A DNA stretch of 64,000 bases from Paraperlucidibaca baekdonensis (GTDB taxonomy: Bacteria > Pseudomonadota > Gammaproteobacteria > Pseudomonadales > Moraxellaceae), in the NCBI RefSeq assembly GCF_003387535.1, contig NZ_QUNR01000003.1, positions 248,001 to 312,000 on the forward strand, written 5' to 3'. The notes below the pieces were generated by a model, which worked only from the letters and a program-made list of their open reading frames with translations, ran no database searches and was not told the origin of the DNA. Below are positions 45,590 to 54,245 of this stretch, in pieces. The translations under genes and the position numbers were made by a program. How positions within the stretch are numbered: the first letter of the stretch is position 1; each line of letters begins with the position of its first letter.

Positions 45590-46657
45590 TTAGCAGCAAC
45601 TCGCCGGCGCTGATTCACCGCTCGCGGTGCCGGCATCAAATGGCACCGTGCCGCCGCAGTCGGTAAACAGGCCATAGTGCGTGTTGAAATTGCCGATGAA
45701 CTCGAAATGCTCGCGAAAGCGTGTGTCCTGCAACATAAACCAGGTATTGCCGCAGACTGGGAAGACTTTGCCGGTCTCCATCAGATGATGTTTATCGAGC
45801 ACAAAGGCATGCGGGCAGTCGGCTACTGTGCCGCGATAAATCACCGCTTGGCCATAGTCTTCGCAGGCCGGCTCTAAATCATCAAGCTTAAAGAGGCGAT
45901 AGGTGGCCGAGTAGAAGCGTAGCGCGCCAGTCACGGCGGCAATGGCCGGATCGGTGATCGCTAAGGGTCGGTCTTCGACGAGTCGCGGGTCGGCAAAGCC
46001 GTGACGCTTGGCCAGATTCACGAAGTCATTCCAGTACAAGGCGCCGCCGAGGCATTCGCCATAAATCACTGGATCGGCGCGCACGGCGTCGGGCACACGG
46101 CGATCGGCATAGACATCGCTAAAATAAAATTCGCCGCCGGGCTTTAGCAGGCGTTGGATTTCGCGCAGCACGGCGTCTTTGTCGGGCGAGAGATTGATCA
46201 CGCAATTGGAGACGATGACATCGAAGCTGGCGTCTTCGAGGCCGAGCTCATCGAGCTTTTCAATATAGCCCTTAATGAAGCGCACATTGTTGAAGCCAAA
46301 TTGCTCGGCATGCCAGTCGCGATGATCCTCTGCCACCGCCAATTGCTCATCGGTCATATCGACACCAATGACCTCGCCGCTGGCGCCAACGAGCTGCGCC
46401 AGCGCATAGACATCGCGGCCAGTGCCGCTGCCCAAATCCAACACGCGGCAGCCTTCGAGTAGCGGTGGGCAGACCAGGCCGCAGCCGTAGTAACGCGCGA
46501 GTACTTCTGGATGGATATTGCTGAGCAGAGGCTTCAGCCAGCCCGGCATGCTGGAGAAATCGCAGCAGGCGGTGGTTTTCAGATCGGCGCTCGATTGCAG
46601 TTGGCGGCCGTAATAGTCCTGCACGACATCGAGGGTGGCTTGATTTTCGCTGCTCAT
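45590..46657 (-). CDS. arsM: Arsenite S-adenosylmethionine methyltransferase
   Basis: A 355-residue SAM methyltransferase that methylates trivalent arsenic. The SAM motif is LDLGSGTGRDVYAL; the arsenic-binding Cys set is represented by the CC at residues 31-32, the conserved Cys in SNCVINLS and that in GECLGGALYW, and the sequence ends in APASCC, common in ArsM. The gene sits between a DUF3047 gene and pstS in one series with arsS, which would add the adenosyl group to the methylated arsenic. Confidence 0.92.
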   Translation of the reverse strand: MSSENQATLDVVQDYYGRQLQSSADLKTTACCDFSSMPGWLKPLLSNIHPEVLARYYGCGLVCPPLLEGCRVLDLGSGTGRDVYALAQLVGASGEVIGVDMTDEQLAVAEDHRDWHAEQFGFNNVRFIKGYIEKLDELGLEDASFDVIVSNCVINLSPDKDAVLREIQRLLKPGGEFYFSDVYADRRVPDAVRADPVIYGECLGGALYWNDFVNLAKRHGFADPRLVEDRPLAITDPAIAAVTGALRFYSATYRLFKLDDLEPACEDYGQAVIYRGTVADCPHAFVLDKHHLMETGKVFPVCGNTWFMLQDTRFREHFEFIGNFNTHYGLFTDCGGTVPFDAGTASGESAPASCC

Positions 46658-46676
46658 AAAAAGGCTCCGGTTAGCA

Positions 46677-47417
46677 TTAGTTTTTGCACTGGTCAGTACG
46701 TGAGGTCAGGCGGAAGTCGGCAAAATACGCATGGGCTTTTTCGCCGGTATTGTCGGTGTCGGAGGCCACGGCCAGTAGCACCGGCTTGGCGTCCTGATCG
46801 GGGAAATACTGCGCAATATCGGCGCTTAAATCGCGGCGCACAGTCACCCATTGACCGGCTTTAGCGGCGCCTGAATTGACCACAATCATGCGCGTCAGAT
46901 CGGTGTAGGCATTAGGCTTGGAAGTGCCTACGGGGTAGCGGTTATCCCAAACATAATTGAGCGCGCCGTCGGGCACGTGGTCGCCGAAAATAGTGCGGCC
47001 GAGCTTGAGTTTGGCGCGCGTGACAAAGCTCATGTTTTCCGGCGGGATGCGCAGCGCCACATAGACGCGAGCGGCGTAATCATCGCCGGATTTTTTCGCC
47101 ATGTCGGCGTTTTTCAAGGGCGCATCGATGCGCCAACGCCAGCACAGCACGGGCGTTTTGGTGAGGTCCACGGTGATTTCGCGGCCCATCAGCGCCATGG
47201 AATTGTCGGCGCTGGCCTCGATGCCGGTGATGCCATCGATGCGGCTGACGCGATACGCCGTGGGCGTGAGCTTGTCGCTGACGACCACGCGTTGCCATGG
47301 CGCTGGCACGCTGTCGGCGGGCTCAGCGAAAGCGCTGAGTGCAATGGCATCAGCGTGGGCCACAGGCGCCATGAGGCTGATGGCTAAGAGGGCGGCTGAG
47401 TGTTTGGCAATAGGCAT
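46677..47417 (-). CDS. DUF3047 domain exported protein
   Basis: A 246-residue exported protein with a signal peptide (residues 1-22, APVAHADA). It has DUF3047-type blocks such as CWRWRIDAPLKNADM, DDYAARVYVAL and YVWDNRYPVG. The family is often seen with arsenosugar-type genes and has unknown function. It is 15 bases after the TIGR04282 glycosyltransferase gene and 19 bases before arsM. Confidence 0.82.
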   Translation of the reverse strand: MPIAKHSAALLAISLMAPVAHADAIALSAFAEPADSVPAPWQRVVVSDKLTPTAYRVSRIDGITGIEASADNSMALMGREITVDLTKTPVLCWRWRIDAPLKNADMAKKSGDDYAARVYVALRIPPENMSFVTRAKLKLGRTIFGDHVPDGALNYVWDNRYPVGTSKPNAYTDLTRMIVVNSGAAKAGQWVTVRRDLSADIAQYFPDQDAKPVLLAVASDTDNTGEKAHAYFADFRLTSRTDQCKN

Positions 47418-47432
47418 TGTGTAAGGCTCGCG

Positions 47433-48053
47433 TTAGCCGATCATTGGCAAAGGCCAATGGTCGGGGAGATAAATCAGGTCATCGGGCGTGTCGATATCGT
47501 GGCTGATGCTGAGCACAGCGTAGCGCCAGCCTAAGGCGTCGAGGCGCTCGCGGGTCAGCGCGGCGACCTGCTCGGTGCTCCAGGGCATCTCGCTAAATAA
47601 CGAGTCGTGGCTGCGGCGCAGGCCGAGCAAGGTGTAGCCGCCATCGTCGCTCGGGTGCAGCACGGCATCGTGGTCGGCGAGTGCGGCGGCAGCGGCGCGC
47701 AGCCAGTCGGCGTCGAGCTCCACGCAGTCGGTGCCGACCAAGAGCACCGCGTCGTGGTCGAGCAACGCGGCTTCTGCGGCGCGTTGCATACGCGCGCCCA
47801 AGTCGCCATCGCCTTGTGCTAAGCACTGCGTGCCGGCGGGGATGCTCACGTCTTGCCAAGCGCCATTAGTAGGGTCGGGCGCCATGCGTAGGACCACGGA
47901 GGCAAAGCCGGCCTCACTAGCAAACGCTAGAGTGCTGGCGAGCATGCGCGCGGCTAAATCGGCAGCGCCTTTAGCGCCTAGAGCCGGGTTTAGGCGGGTT
48001 TTGCATAGCCCGGGTTGTGGGGCTTTGGCGAAGATGATGAGCGCTGTATTCAT
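47433..48053 (-). CDS. TIGR04282-type glycosyltransferase (arsenosugar biosynthesis group)
   Basis: A 206-residue GT-A-fold nucleotidyl/glycosyltransferase with the start IIFAKAPQPGLCKTRL, central LVGTDCVEL and ALADHDAVLHPSDDGGYTLLGL, and DIDTPDDL near the end, all typical of the TIGR04282 group repeatedly found beside arsM and arsS. It probably transfers or activates a sugar unit. Its start overlaps the TIGR04283 gene stop by four bases (ATGA). Confidence 0.88.
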   Translation of the reverse strand: MNTALIIFAKAPQPGLCKTRLNPALGAKGAADLAARMLASTLAFASEAGFASVVLRMAPDPTNGAWQDVSIPAGTQCLAQGDGDLGARMQRAAEAALLDHDAVLLVGTDCVELDADWLRAAAAALADHDAVLHPSDDGGYTLLGLRRSHDSLFSEMPWSTEQVAALTRERLDALGWRYAVLSISHDIDTPDDLIYLPDHWPLPMIG

Positions 48054-48775
48054 GGTTTGACCGTTGATGGTTGTGACTTCCCCGAGGATGGATAATACGC
48101 CTGCGCAATGGCCTCGGCAGACTCACCGCGCCAGTAGCGCCAGCGCAGCGTCCACATCAGCCAAATCGTGTTCCACAGGCCGTCGCGCTGCCAGCGCCGC
48201 CCCGAGGTGGTGACGCGTTGGCGTAGGCAGATTGGCGCGCTCAAGCGTTTGAGGCGTCGGCTCAATTCCACATCTTCCATCAGTACTTGTTCGGGCACAC
48301 CGCCGGCCGCCGCGAGCGCGGCACGGGTCATAAACAGCGCCTGATCGCCGGTGGCGATGCCGGTCAGGCGTGAGCGCCAATTCATGAAGGCGGCGACCAT
48401 GCCCAGCCCGCGCAGGGTGCCAGCAATGTGTACATCGAAACGACCCCAGCAGGCGCTGCCAGTGGCTAAACTTCGGTTGATTAGCGTTAGCGCATCGTTG
48501 GGCAATAGGCTGTCGGCGTGCAGCATGAGCAGGTTGTCATGCGTGGCCGCTTGCGCACCGAGTGCGAGTTGATGACCCCGGCCAGCACGACTACTGAACA
48601 CCTGAAAGCCGGCTGCCTTGAGTGGCTCGGGCGTGCCGTCATGGCTCTGGCCATCGACTATAATCAGCTCCGCACCTAGCTCGCGCAGATGCTGCAGTCG
48701 AGCGATGATCTCGGTGATATCCGCGTGCTCATTGCGCACCGGCACGATGATCGACAGTGCAGTGCGCTCGCTCAT
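48050..48775 (-). CDS. TIGR04283-type glycosyltransferase (arsenosugar biosynthesis group)
   Basis: A 241-residue family 2 glycosyltransferase: SIIVPVRNEHADI and ELIIVDGQSHDGT at the start (nucleotide-sugar binding), HADSLLPNDA as the DxD-like part, and VLMEDVELSRRLK with a conserved ED near the active site. Members of TIGR04283 co-occur with arsM and arsS. The ATG at 48775 follows the stop of the upstream gene as TGATG, which fixes the start. Confidence 0.88.
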   Translation of the reverse strand: MSERTALSIIVPVRNEHADITEIIARLQHLRELGAELIIVDGQSHDGTPEPLKAAGFQVFSSRAGRGHQLALGAQAATHDNLLMLHADSLLPNDALTLINRSLATGSACWGRFDVHIAGTLRGLGMVAAFMNWRSRLTGIATGDQALFMTRAALAAAGGVPEQVLMEDVELSRRLKRLSAPICLRQRVTTSGRRWQRDGLWNTIWLMWTLRWRYWRGESAEAIAQAYYPSSGKSQPSTVKP

Positions 48776-50916
48776 CAATCGCCACCTCGCATCCAGCGAT
48801 GATAATGCGCCACCAGGCGCAACAGGCCTTGCGGGGCGTGCGCGCGTTTCCATTCGCCGGCCGCGTATTTGTTGGCTTCCGCCCAGGTTGGATAGGTGTG
48901 GATGGTGCCGAGAATTTTATTCAAGCCCAGGCCATGCTTCATGGCCAGCACGTACTCGGCGAGCAAATCGCCGGCGTGCTCACCGACAATGGTCACCCCC
49001 AAAATCTTGTCTTTGCCCGGCACGGTGAGCACTTTGACAAAGCCGTGGGCGGCGCTATCGGCGATGGCGCGATCGAGATCATCGATGCCATAACGCGTGA
49101 CCTCCACGGCAATGCCCTGCTCAGCGGCCTCTTGCTCATTGAGGCCGACACGCGCCACTTCCGGGTCAATAAACGTGGTCCAAGGAATCACGCGGTAATC
49201 GACCTTGAAGCGCTTGAAGCGGCCAAATAGCGCATTGACCGCGGCATACCAGGCCTGATGCGCAGCGGTGTGGGTGAACTGGTACGGCCCAGCAACATCG
49301 CCAGCGGCATAGATATTAGGGTAGAGCGTCTCTAAATAGTCATTGGTGCTGACTGTGCGCGCGGTGGGGATGCCCAAAGTCTCCAGGCCATAGCCCGTTA
49401 AGCGCGGTGCGCGGCCAACGGCACAGATGATTTCATCGAAGCCAATGCGCCGTTCAGCGCCTTGAAACTCGACCACGAGTTCGTGGCCTTCCACGCGCAG
49501 GGCTTTGTGTTGGGTGAGCACTTGCACGCCATCGTGCACCAGACTTTGCAGGGCATAGGCGGAGACATCGGTGTCTTCGCGGGCCAATAGCCGATCGCCC
49601 ATTTCCACTTGCGTGACCTGTGCGCCGAGGCGGGCAAAACTTTGCGCGAGTTCACAGCCAATGGGCCCGCCGCCGAGCACCACCAAGCGCTCGGGCACGC
49701 GGTCGAGCTCGGCAAATTTTGCCCATAGCGTATCGCTGGTGACGCAGACATCGGCCAAGCCCGGCAGCGGTGGCACAAACGGCGCCGCACCGGCGGCAAT
49801 GATAATACTGCGCGCGCTCAAGCGCTCTTTGCTGCCATCGGGGCCAGTGATTTCAGCAGTCCATGGGTCAATGAGCTGAGCATGACCGACGCGCACATCG
49901 ACGCCTAAATTGGTGTAGCGCTCGATGCTGTCGTGTGGCTCCACGGCGGCGATGACGGCATGCACACGGGCCATCACGGCGCGAAAACTAAAGCGCGCGG
50001 TCTGCGACTCGAGGCCATAGTCTTCGCCGTGGCGCATTTGCTTGGCAAGCTTGGCGCTGCGGATGATGGCCTTGCTAGGCACGCAGCCGTAGTTCAGGCA
50101 ATCGCCGCCCATTTTATGCGCCTCAATGAGCGTGACCTTCGCCTTCACGGCGGCGGCGATATAGGCACTCACCAAGCCCGCTGCGCCAGCACCGATGACA
50201 ATTAAATTGCGATCGAAGCGAGTCGGTTTTTGCCAGCGCGCATAGACTTTGCGGCGCTGCAGCCAGCGTGTGATGGCCTTGGCGATAAACGGAAACACCG
50301 CCAGTAGCGCAAAGGAGGTGAGCATGGTCGGCGAGACAATGCCTTGCAGCGAGTCGAGCTGGGCGAGTTGCGTGCCGGCATTCACATAAACCACGGTGCC
50401 GGCCAGCATGCCAAGCTGACTGACCCAAGCGTAGGTCCAGACGCGAATCGGGGTGAGGCCCATGAGCAAATTGACGAGGAAAAACGGAAATACCGGCGCC
50501 AAACGCAGTGTGAATAAATACAGTGCGCCATCGCGGGCGATGCCGTCATTGATGGGTTTTAAGCGCGCGCTAAACTTTTCTTGGACGCTATCGCGAAATA
50601 AATAGCGCGAGAGCAAAAACGCCAAGGTCGCCCCGAGCGTGGAGGCAAACGACACTAAAATGGTGCCTTGTACCAGACCAAACAGCGCGCCGGCAGCGAG
50701 CGTTAAAATCGCCGCGCCGGGCAGCGATAAGGCCGTGGCGGCGACGTATATCGCAAAAAATCCACCCGCAAACACCAGCGGTTGCTCTGCTTGCCAGCTT
50801 GCCCAGCGCGCTTGGCTTTCGCGCAGGCCATCGAGGCTGAGTACATGCAAAATGCCGGACTGTTGGAGCCCAACAATGACCGCGATAAAGGCGGTGGCAA
50901 TCAGCCATTTTTTCAT
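48775..50916 (-). CDS. TVP38/DedA membrane domain fused to FAD pyridine-nucleotide disulfide oxidoreductase
   Basis: A 713-residue fusion. Residues about 1-235 form a TVP38/SNARE-type membrane domain with several helices (LTLAAGALFGLVQGT, APVFPFFLVNLLMGL). From about 240 a disulfide oxidoreductase begins with VIGAGAAGLVSAYIAA, the redox-active Cys pair GGDCLNYGCVPSKA, a second Rossmann VVLGGGPIGCELAQSFA, GRAPRLTGYGL, IYAAGDVAGPYQFTHTAAHQA and the dimer-interface HTYPTWAEA. Related fusions are annotated as mercuric-reductase-like. Its place in the arsenic series suggests a redox step on arsenic or thiols. Confidence 0.88.
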   Translation of the reverse strand: MKKWLIATAFIAVIVGLQQSGILHVLSLDGLRESQARWASWQAEQPLVFAGGFFAIYVAATALSLPGAAILTLAAGALFGLVQGTILVSFASTLGATLAFLLSRYLFRDSVQEKFSARLKPINDGIARDGALYLFTLRLAPVFPFFLVNLLMGLTPIRVWTYAWVSQLGMLAGTVVYVNAGTQLAQLDSLQGIVSPTMLTSFALLAVFPFIAKAITRWLQRRKVYARWQKPTRFDRNLIVIGAGAAGLVSAYIAAAVKAKVTLIEAHKMGGDCLNYGCVPSKAIIRSAKLAKQMRHGEDYGLESQTARFSFRAVMARVHAVIAAVEPHDSIERYTNLGVDVRVGHAQLIDPWTAEITGPDGSKERLSARSIIIAAGAAPFVPPLPGLADVCVTSDTLWAKFAELDRVPERLVVLGGGPIGCELAQSFARLGAQVTQVEMGDRLLAREDTDVSAYALQSLVHDGVQVLTQHKALRVEGHELVVEFQGAERRIGFDEIICAVGRAPRLTGYGLETLGIPTARTVSTNDYLETLYPNIYAAGDVAGPYQFTHTAAHQAWYAAVNALFGRFKRFKVDYRVIPWTTFIDPEVARVGLNEQEAAEQGIAVEVTRYGIDDLDRAIADSAAHGFVKVLTVPGKDKILGVTIVGEHAGDLLAEYVLAMKHGLGLNKILGTIHTYPTWAEANKYAAGEWKRAHAPQGLLRLVAHYHRWMRGGD

Positions 50917-50960
50917 AAGGAACTACTCGGGAACGGGTGATCAATTAACGCCGATGGGCG

Positions 50961-51920
50961 CTAATCGTTTAAGGCGCCGCCGCAGCTACTGCCTTGGCCA
51001 GCGGTGCAGCCATAGCAATGATCGGCGATGTGGATGGGGTTGTTGGTGAAGTCGGCGTGTAATAAGTCGCGCAAATTGGGCGTGCCCTCGCCAGGTAAGC
51101 GCAGACCGAGCTGCTGGTTGAAATCGCAGTCATAGAGCGAGCCTTCGTAATCCACACTGATGGTGCTGCGACACATGACTTCCTTGAGGTTGGCGCTGGC
51201 ATAGTTGGCTTTAAGCAGATCCATGTAGTCGTGAAATTGGCCTTTGGAAATCAGGGTGCTGCCAAAGCGCTGAATGGGCATGTTGGCGACCGTAAAGAGC
51301 TGGTTAAAGACGATACCAAAGTGCGCCAATAGCTCGCGTTTGTAGTCGGCCTCTAGGCTTTGCTGATTGGGCGGTAAGCTCGCGCCTTGCGGGTTGTAGA
51401 CCAAGTTGAGGGTGAGGCCAGAGCCATCCACGCCGTAACCAAGGGCATTGAGTTCTTGCAGGCCTTTGATGCTTTTATCGAAGACGCCATCACCGCGTTG
51501 TTTATCGACATTGTCGGCGCTGTAGCAGGGCATGGAGGCCACGACCATGACGCCATGCTCGGCTAAAAATGCGGCGGTATTTTCGTGGCCGGGCTCATCT
51601 AAAATGGTTAAGTTGCAGCGATCGATGACCTGCACGCCGAGGGCGTGGGCAGCGCGCACCACATCACGAAAGCGCGGGTGCATCTCGGGCGCTCCACCGG
51701 TGATGTCGAGCTGTTTAATCTGATGGCGCGTGAGAATTTCGGGGATCAAATCGCACAGCTCATCGCTCATCATTTCCGTTCGCGTGGGGCCGGCATTAAC
51801 GTGGCAATGCAGGCAGCGCTGATTGCATTTATAGCCGAGATTGACTTGCAGGGTGTCGAGCGTGCCGCGGCGGATGGCCGGAAAGTCGGTGGCTTCGAGT
51901 AGTGGCAAGGTGGCGAGCAT
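50961..51920 (-). CDS. arsS: Arsenosugar biosynthesis radical SAM protein ArsS
   Basis: A 319-residue radical SAM enzyme with the [4Fe-4S] motif CNQRCLHC at Cys32, Cys36 and Cys39, LDITGGAPEMHPRF typical of TIGR04167, and a C-terminal Cys cluster CYGCTAGQGSSCGG. ArsS transfers the 5'-deoxyadenosyl group to dimethylarsenic, the committed step of arsenosugar formation. The ATG at 51920 has AGGAG nine bases upstream. It leads the minus-strand series, divergent from the MTAP-like gene. Confidence 0.92.
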   Translation of the reverse strand: MLATLPLLEATDFPAIRRGTLDTLQVNLGYKCNQRCLHCHVNAGPTRTEMMSDELCDLIPEILTRHQIKQLDITGGAPEMHPRFRDVVRAAHALGVQVIDRCNLTILDEPGHENTAAFLAEHGVMVVASMPCYSADNVDKQRGDGVFDKSIKGLQELNALGYGVDGSGLTLNLVYNPQGASLPPNQQSLEADYKRELLAHFGIVFNQLFTVANMPIQRFGSTLISKGQFHDYMDLLKANYASANLKEVMCRSTISVDYEGSLYDCDFNQQLGLRLPGEGTPNLRDLLHADFTNNPIHIADHCYGCTAGQGSSCGGALND

Positions 51921-52110
51921 GGGGGCTCCTGTAATTATGGGTGCGAGCTCTGAGCTACTAAAGCATAGACGCACGCTAAGGCCTAGCTGTTACAGACACA
52001 ATCACGCGCACTGTTTATTTCGCAGACAAACGGTAGCTAGACCGGCCTCGTCTGCGGCGGCACTGGCGTGGTACAAGTGCAGGCTGTTTTTATCGCATAA
52101 GGAAGACGTC

Positions 52111-52983
52111 ATGGCTCAGCCACGTATAGGTGTCATTGGTGGCAGCGGTTTGTACCAGATAGCCGCCATTGAACAAGTGCAAGAGCACGTGGTGGACACG
52201 CCGTTTGGCATGCCCTCCGATGTCATTGTCACCGGCGAGCTCAGCGGTGTGCCGGTGGCGTTTCTCACGCGCCATGGCCGCGGCCATAAGTTTTTGCCCA
52301 GCGAAGTGCCTTATCGCGCCAATATCTATGCGCTGAAATCACTGGGTGTGGAATATGTCATCGCGGTGTCGGCGGTGGGCTCGTTGCAGGAACACTTAAA
52401 GCCGCTCGATATGGTCTTGCCGAGTCAGTTCATTGATCTGACCAAGCAGCGCGCGCAGAGCTTTTTCGGCCAAGGCGCCATTGCCCATGTGTCGCTGGCA
52501 GAGCCGGTCTGTTTGGCCTTGCAGAGCGTGTTGGCGGAGGCTGTGCAGACGGTGAAACCGGCCGATGTGGCGCTGCATGTGGGCGCCACGTATGTCTGCA
52601 TTGAGGGGCCGCAGTTTTCCACGCAGGCCGAGTCACATTGGTATCGTTCCATGTCCGCCGACATCATCGGCATGACCAATATGCCGGAAGCGCGCTTGGC
52701 GCGTGAGGCCGAGATGGCCTATGCCACGCTGGCGCTGGTCACTGATTACGACTGCTGGCATCCGAAAGAAGCGCACGTAAACGCCAATATGGCGATCATG
52801 AATTTGATGCGCAATGCTGAGCAAGCGCAGGCGGTGGTGGCCAAGGCCATTACCTTATTGGCGGCACGTTGGCCTGAGTCAGCGGCGCACACCGCATTGG
52901 ATGCCGGGCTGATTACCTCGCCGGCCGACATGGCGCCCGAGGTACGCGAGCGCCTTGCTGCACTTATTGCGCGTCGGCTGTAA
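52111..52983 (+). CDS. S-methyl-5'-thioadenosine phosphorylase (MTAP)
   Basis: A 290-residue nucleoside phosphorylase of the MTAP/MTIP type. Phosphate- and base-binding residues are in GGSGLY, FLTRHGRGHKFLP, YVCIEGPQFSTQAES, MTNMPEARLAREAEM and VTDYDCWH. It cleaves 5'-methylthioadenosine to adenine and a ribose-1-phosphate, and could equally phosphorolyse the adenosyl-arsenical made by ArsS. AAGGA precedes the ATG. It is divergent from arsS across 190 bases. Confidence 0.92.
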   Translation: MAQPRIGVIGGSGLYQIAAIEQVQEHVVDTPFGMPSDVIVTGELSGVPVAFLTRHGRGHKFLPSEVPYRANIYALKSLGVEYVIAVSAVGSLQEHLKPLDMVLPSQFIDLTKQRAQSFFGQGAIAHVSLAEPVCLALQSVLAEAVQTVKPADVALHVGATYVCIEGPQFSTQAESHWYRSMSADIIGMTNMPEARLAREAEMAYATLALVTDYDCWHPKEAHVNANMAIMNLMRNAEQAQAVVAKAITLLAARWPESAAHTALDAGLITSPADMAPEVRERLAALIARRL

Positions 52984-52987
52984 GCGG

Positions 52988-53608
52988 CTAATTTGCCGGC
53001 TTCAGCTTAGCCTTTAGCGCTTCAATGCGGCTATCACGGCCGCAGGAGAGGCGGTAGTACTGGTAGCGTAGCGGATTGGTTTTGTAATAATCCTGATGGT
53101 AGGCCTCGGCGGTGTAGAAGGTCGTGGCCGGGATGATTTTGGTGGCAATTTTGCCTGTCACGCGCTGCTGAAAGGCCGCGAGATTTTTCCGCGCAATAGC
53201 CATTTGCTCGGCGCCTTGCGGGAAAATAGCGGGCGCGTATTGCGAGCCACGGTCACAGAATTGGCCACCGCCATCGAGGTAGTTGTGATGCGACCAGAAA
53301 TAGCTCACCAATGCGTTATAGCTCACTACGGCAGGGTCATAAAATACTTCTACCGCCTCATAGTGCCCCGTGTCGCCGCTGGAGATTTGCTCATAGGTGG
53401 GGTTTTTCGTGGTGCCACCAATATAGCCTGAGACCACTTCACTAACGCCCTTGAGCTTTTCATAGTCGGCCTCGCTGCACCAAAAACACCCACCGGCGAA
53501 AATGGCTGTTGCTGTGGTAGGTGCTTTAGCGGGCGATTCAGCTTGGGCACTGAGCATAAAGGCAACGCTGGCGGCTAAGGCCAGCGGATATTTTTTCCAT
53601 GATGTCAT
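52988..53608 (-). CDS. msrA: Exported peptide-methionine (S)-S-oxide reductase MsrA
   Basis: A 206-residue enzyme with a signal peptide (residues 1-25, ALAASVAFMLSAQA) and the catalytic GCFWC, followed by YIGGTTKNPTYEQISSG and SHHNYLDGG. It reduces the S-epimer of methionine sulfoxide in exported proteins. The ATG at 53608 is right after msrB, with a five-base gap, and gives a signal peptide. Confidence 0.92.
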   Translation of the reverse strand: MTSWKKYPLALAASVAFMLSAQAESPAKAPTTATAIFAGGCFWCSEADYEKLKGVSEVVSGYIGGTTKNPTYEQISSGDTGHYEAVEVFYDPAVVSYNALVSYFWSHHNYLDGGGQFCDRGSQYAPAIFPQGAEQMAIARKNLAAFQQRVTGKIATKIIPATTFYTAEAYHQDYYKTNPLRYQYYRLSCGRDSRIEALKAKLKPAN

Positions 53609-53613
53609 CTGAA

Positions 53614-54150
53614 CTACCCTCGTAAAGTCGGCAATGCGCTGCCCGCGTCGATAAATTTCAGCGCTAGGCCATTGTTGCAATAGCGCAGGCCGGTGGGCGC
53701 TGGGCCATCCTCAAAGACATGGCCTTGATGACCGCCACAGCGACTGCAGTGATATTCCGTGCGCAACATAAATAAGCTGCGATCTTCTTTGGTGCCGATC
53801 GATGCTGGCAGCACATCAAAAAAGCTCGGCCAGCCCGTGCCGCTATTGAACTTGTCGGCACTCTTAAAAATAGGTTGATAACACGCGGCGCAGACATAGG
53901 TGCCGGCGGCTTTGTTATCGTTTAATGGGCTTGAGCCGGGCCGCTCGGTATTTTCTTCAAACAGAACTGCCCAGGCTTTATCGCTGACTTTGCCGCGCCA
54001 AAAGCTTGCCGGTTTTGCCAAGCGGCCGAGCGCTTTGCTGTCGTCATGAAATAAGCCGGCGGCATGGGCCAAGGGTTTGCCTAGCCATACACCGGCGGCG
54101 ACAACGGCGCTGCCTAAGAAGGTTGTTTTCAATGCATCGCGACGGTTCAT
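53614..54150 (-). CDS. msrB: Exported peptide-methionine (R)-S-oxide reductase MsrB
   Basis: A 178-residue enzyme beginning MNRRDALKTTFLGSAVV, a Tat-type signal (RRDALK) and hydrophobic stretch. Two CxxC zinc knuckles (VCAACYQ and HCSRCGG) and the catalytic RYCNN are present, so it reduces the R-epimer of methionine sulfoxide. With the downstream msrA it forms a periplasmic repair pair. Confidence 0.92.
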   Translation of the reverse strand: MNRRDALKTTFLGSAVVAAGVWLGKPLAHAAGLFHDDSKALGRLAKPASFWRGKVSDKAWAVLFEENTERPGSSPLNDNKAAGTYVCAACYQPIFKSADKFNSGTGWPSFFDVLPASIGTKEDRSLFMLRTEYHCSRCGGHQGHVFEDGPAPTGLRYCNNGLALKFIDAGSALPTLRG

Positions 54151-54245
54151 GAGTCACTCCTGAGTTGGGCATCTGTGCTGTCTGTGTTTTAGACACGCTG
54201 AGGGCGGTCGGCGTTACACTAGTGGGCTAAATGGAGACGCTGACT

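Noticed and set aside
54151-54245. LexA box before uvrB
   Set aside because: A GTGT-N5-ACAC repeat is present, but not the CTGT-N8-ACAG SOS box.
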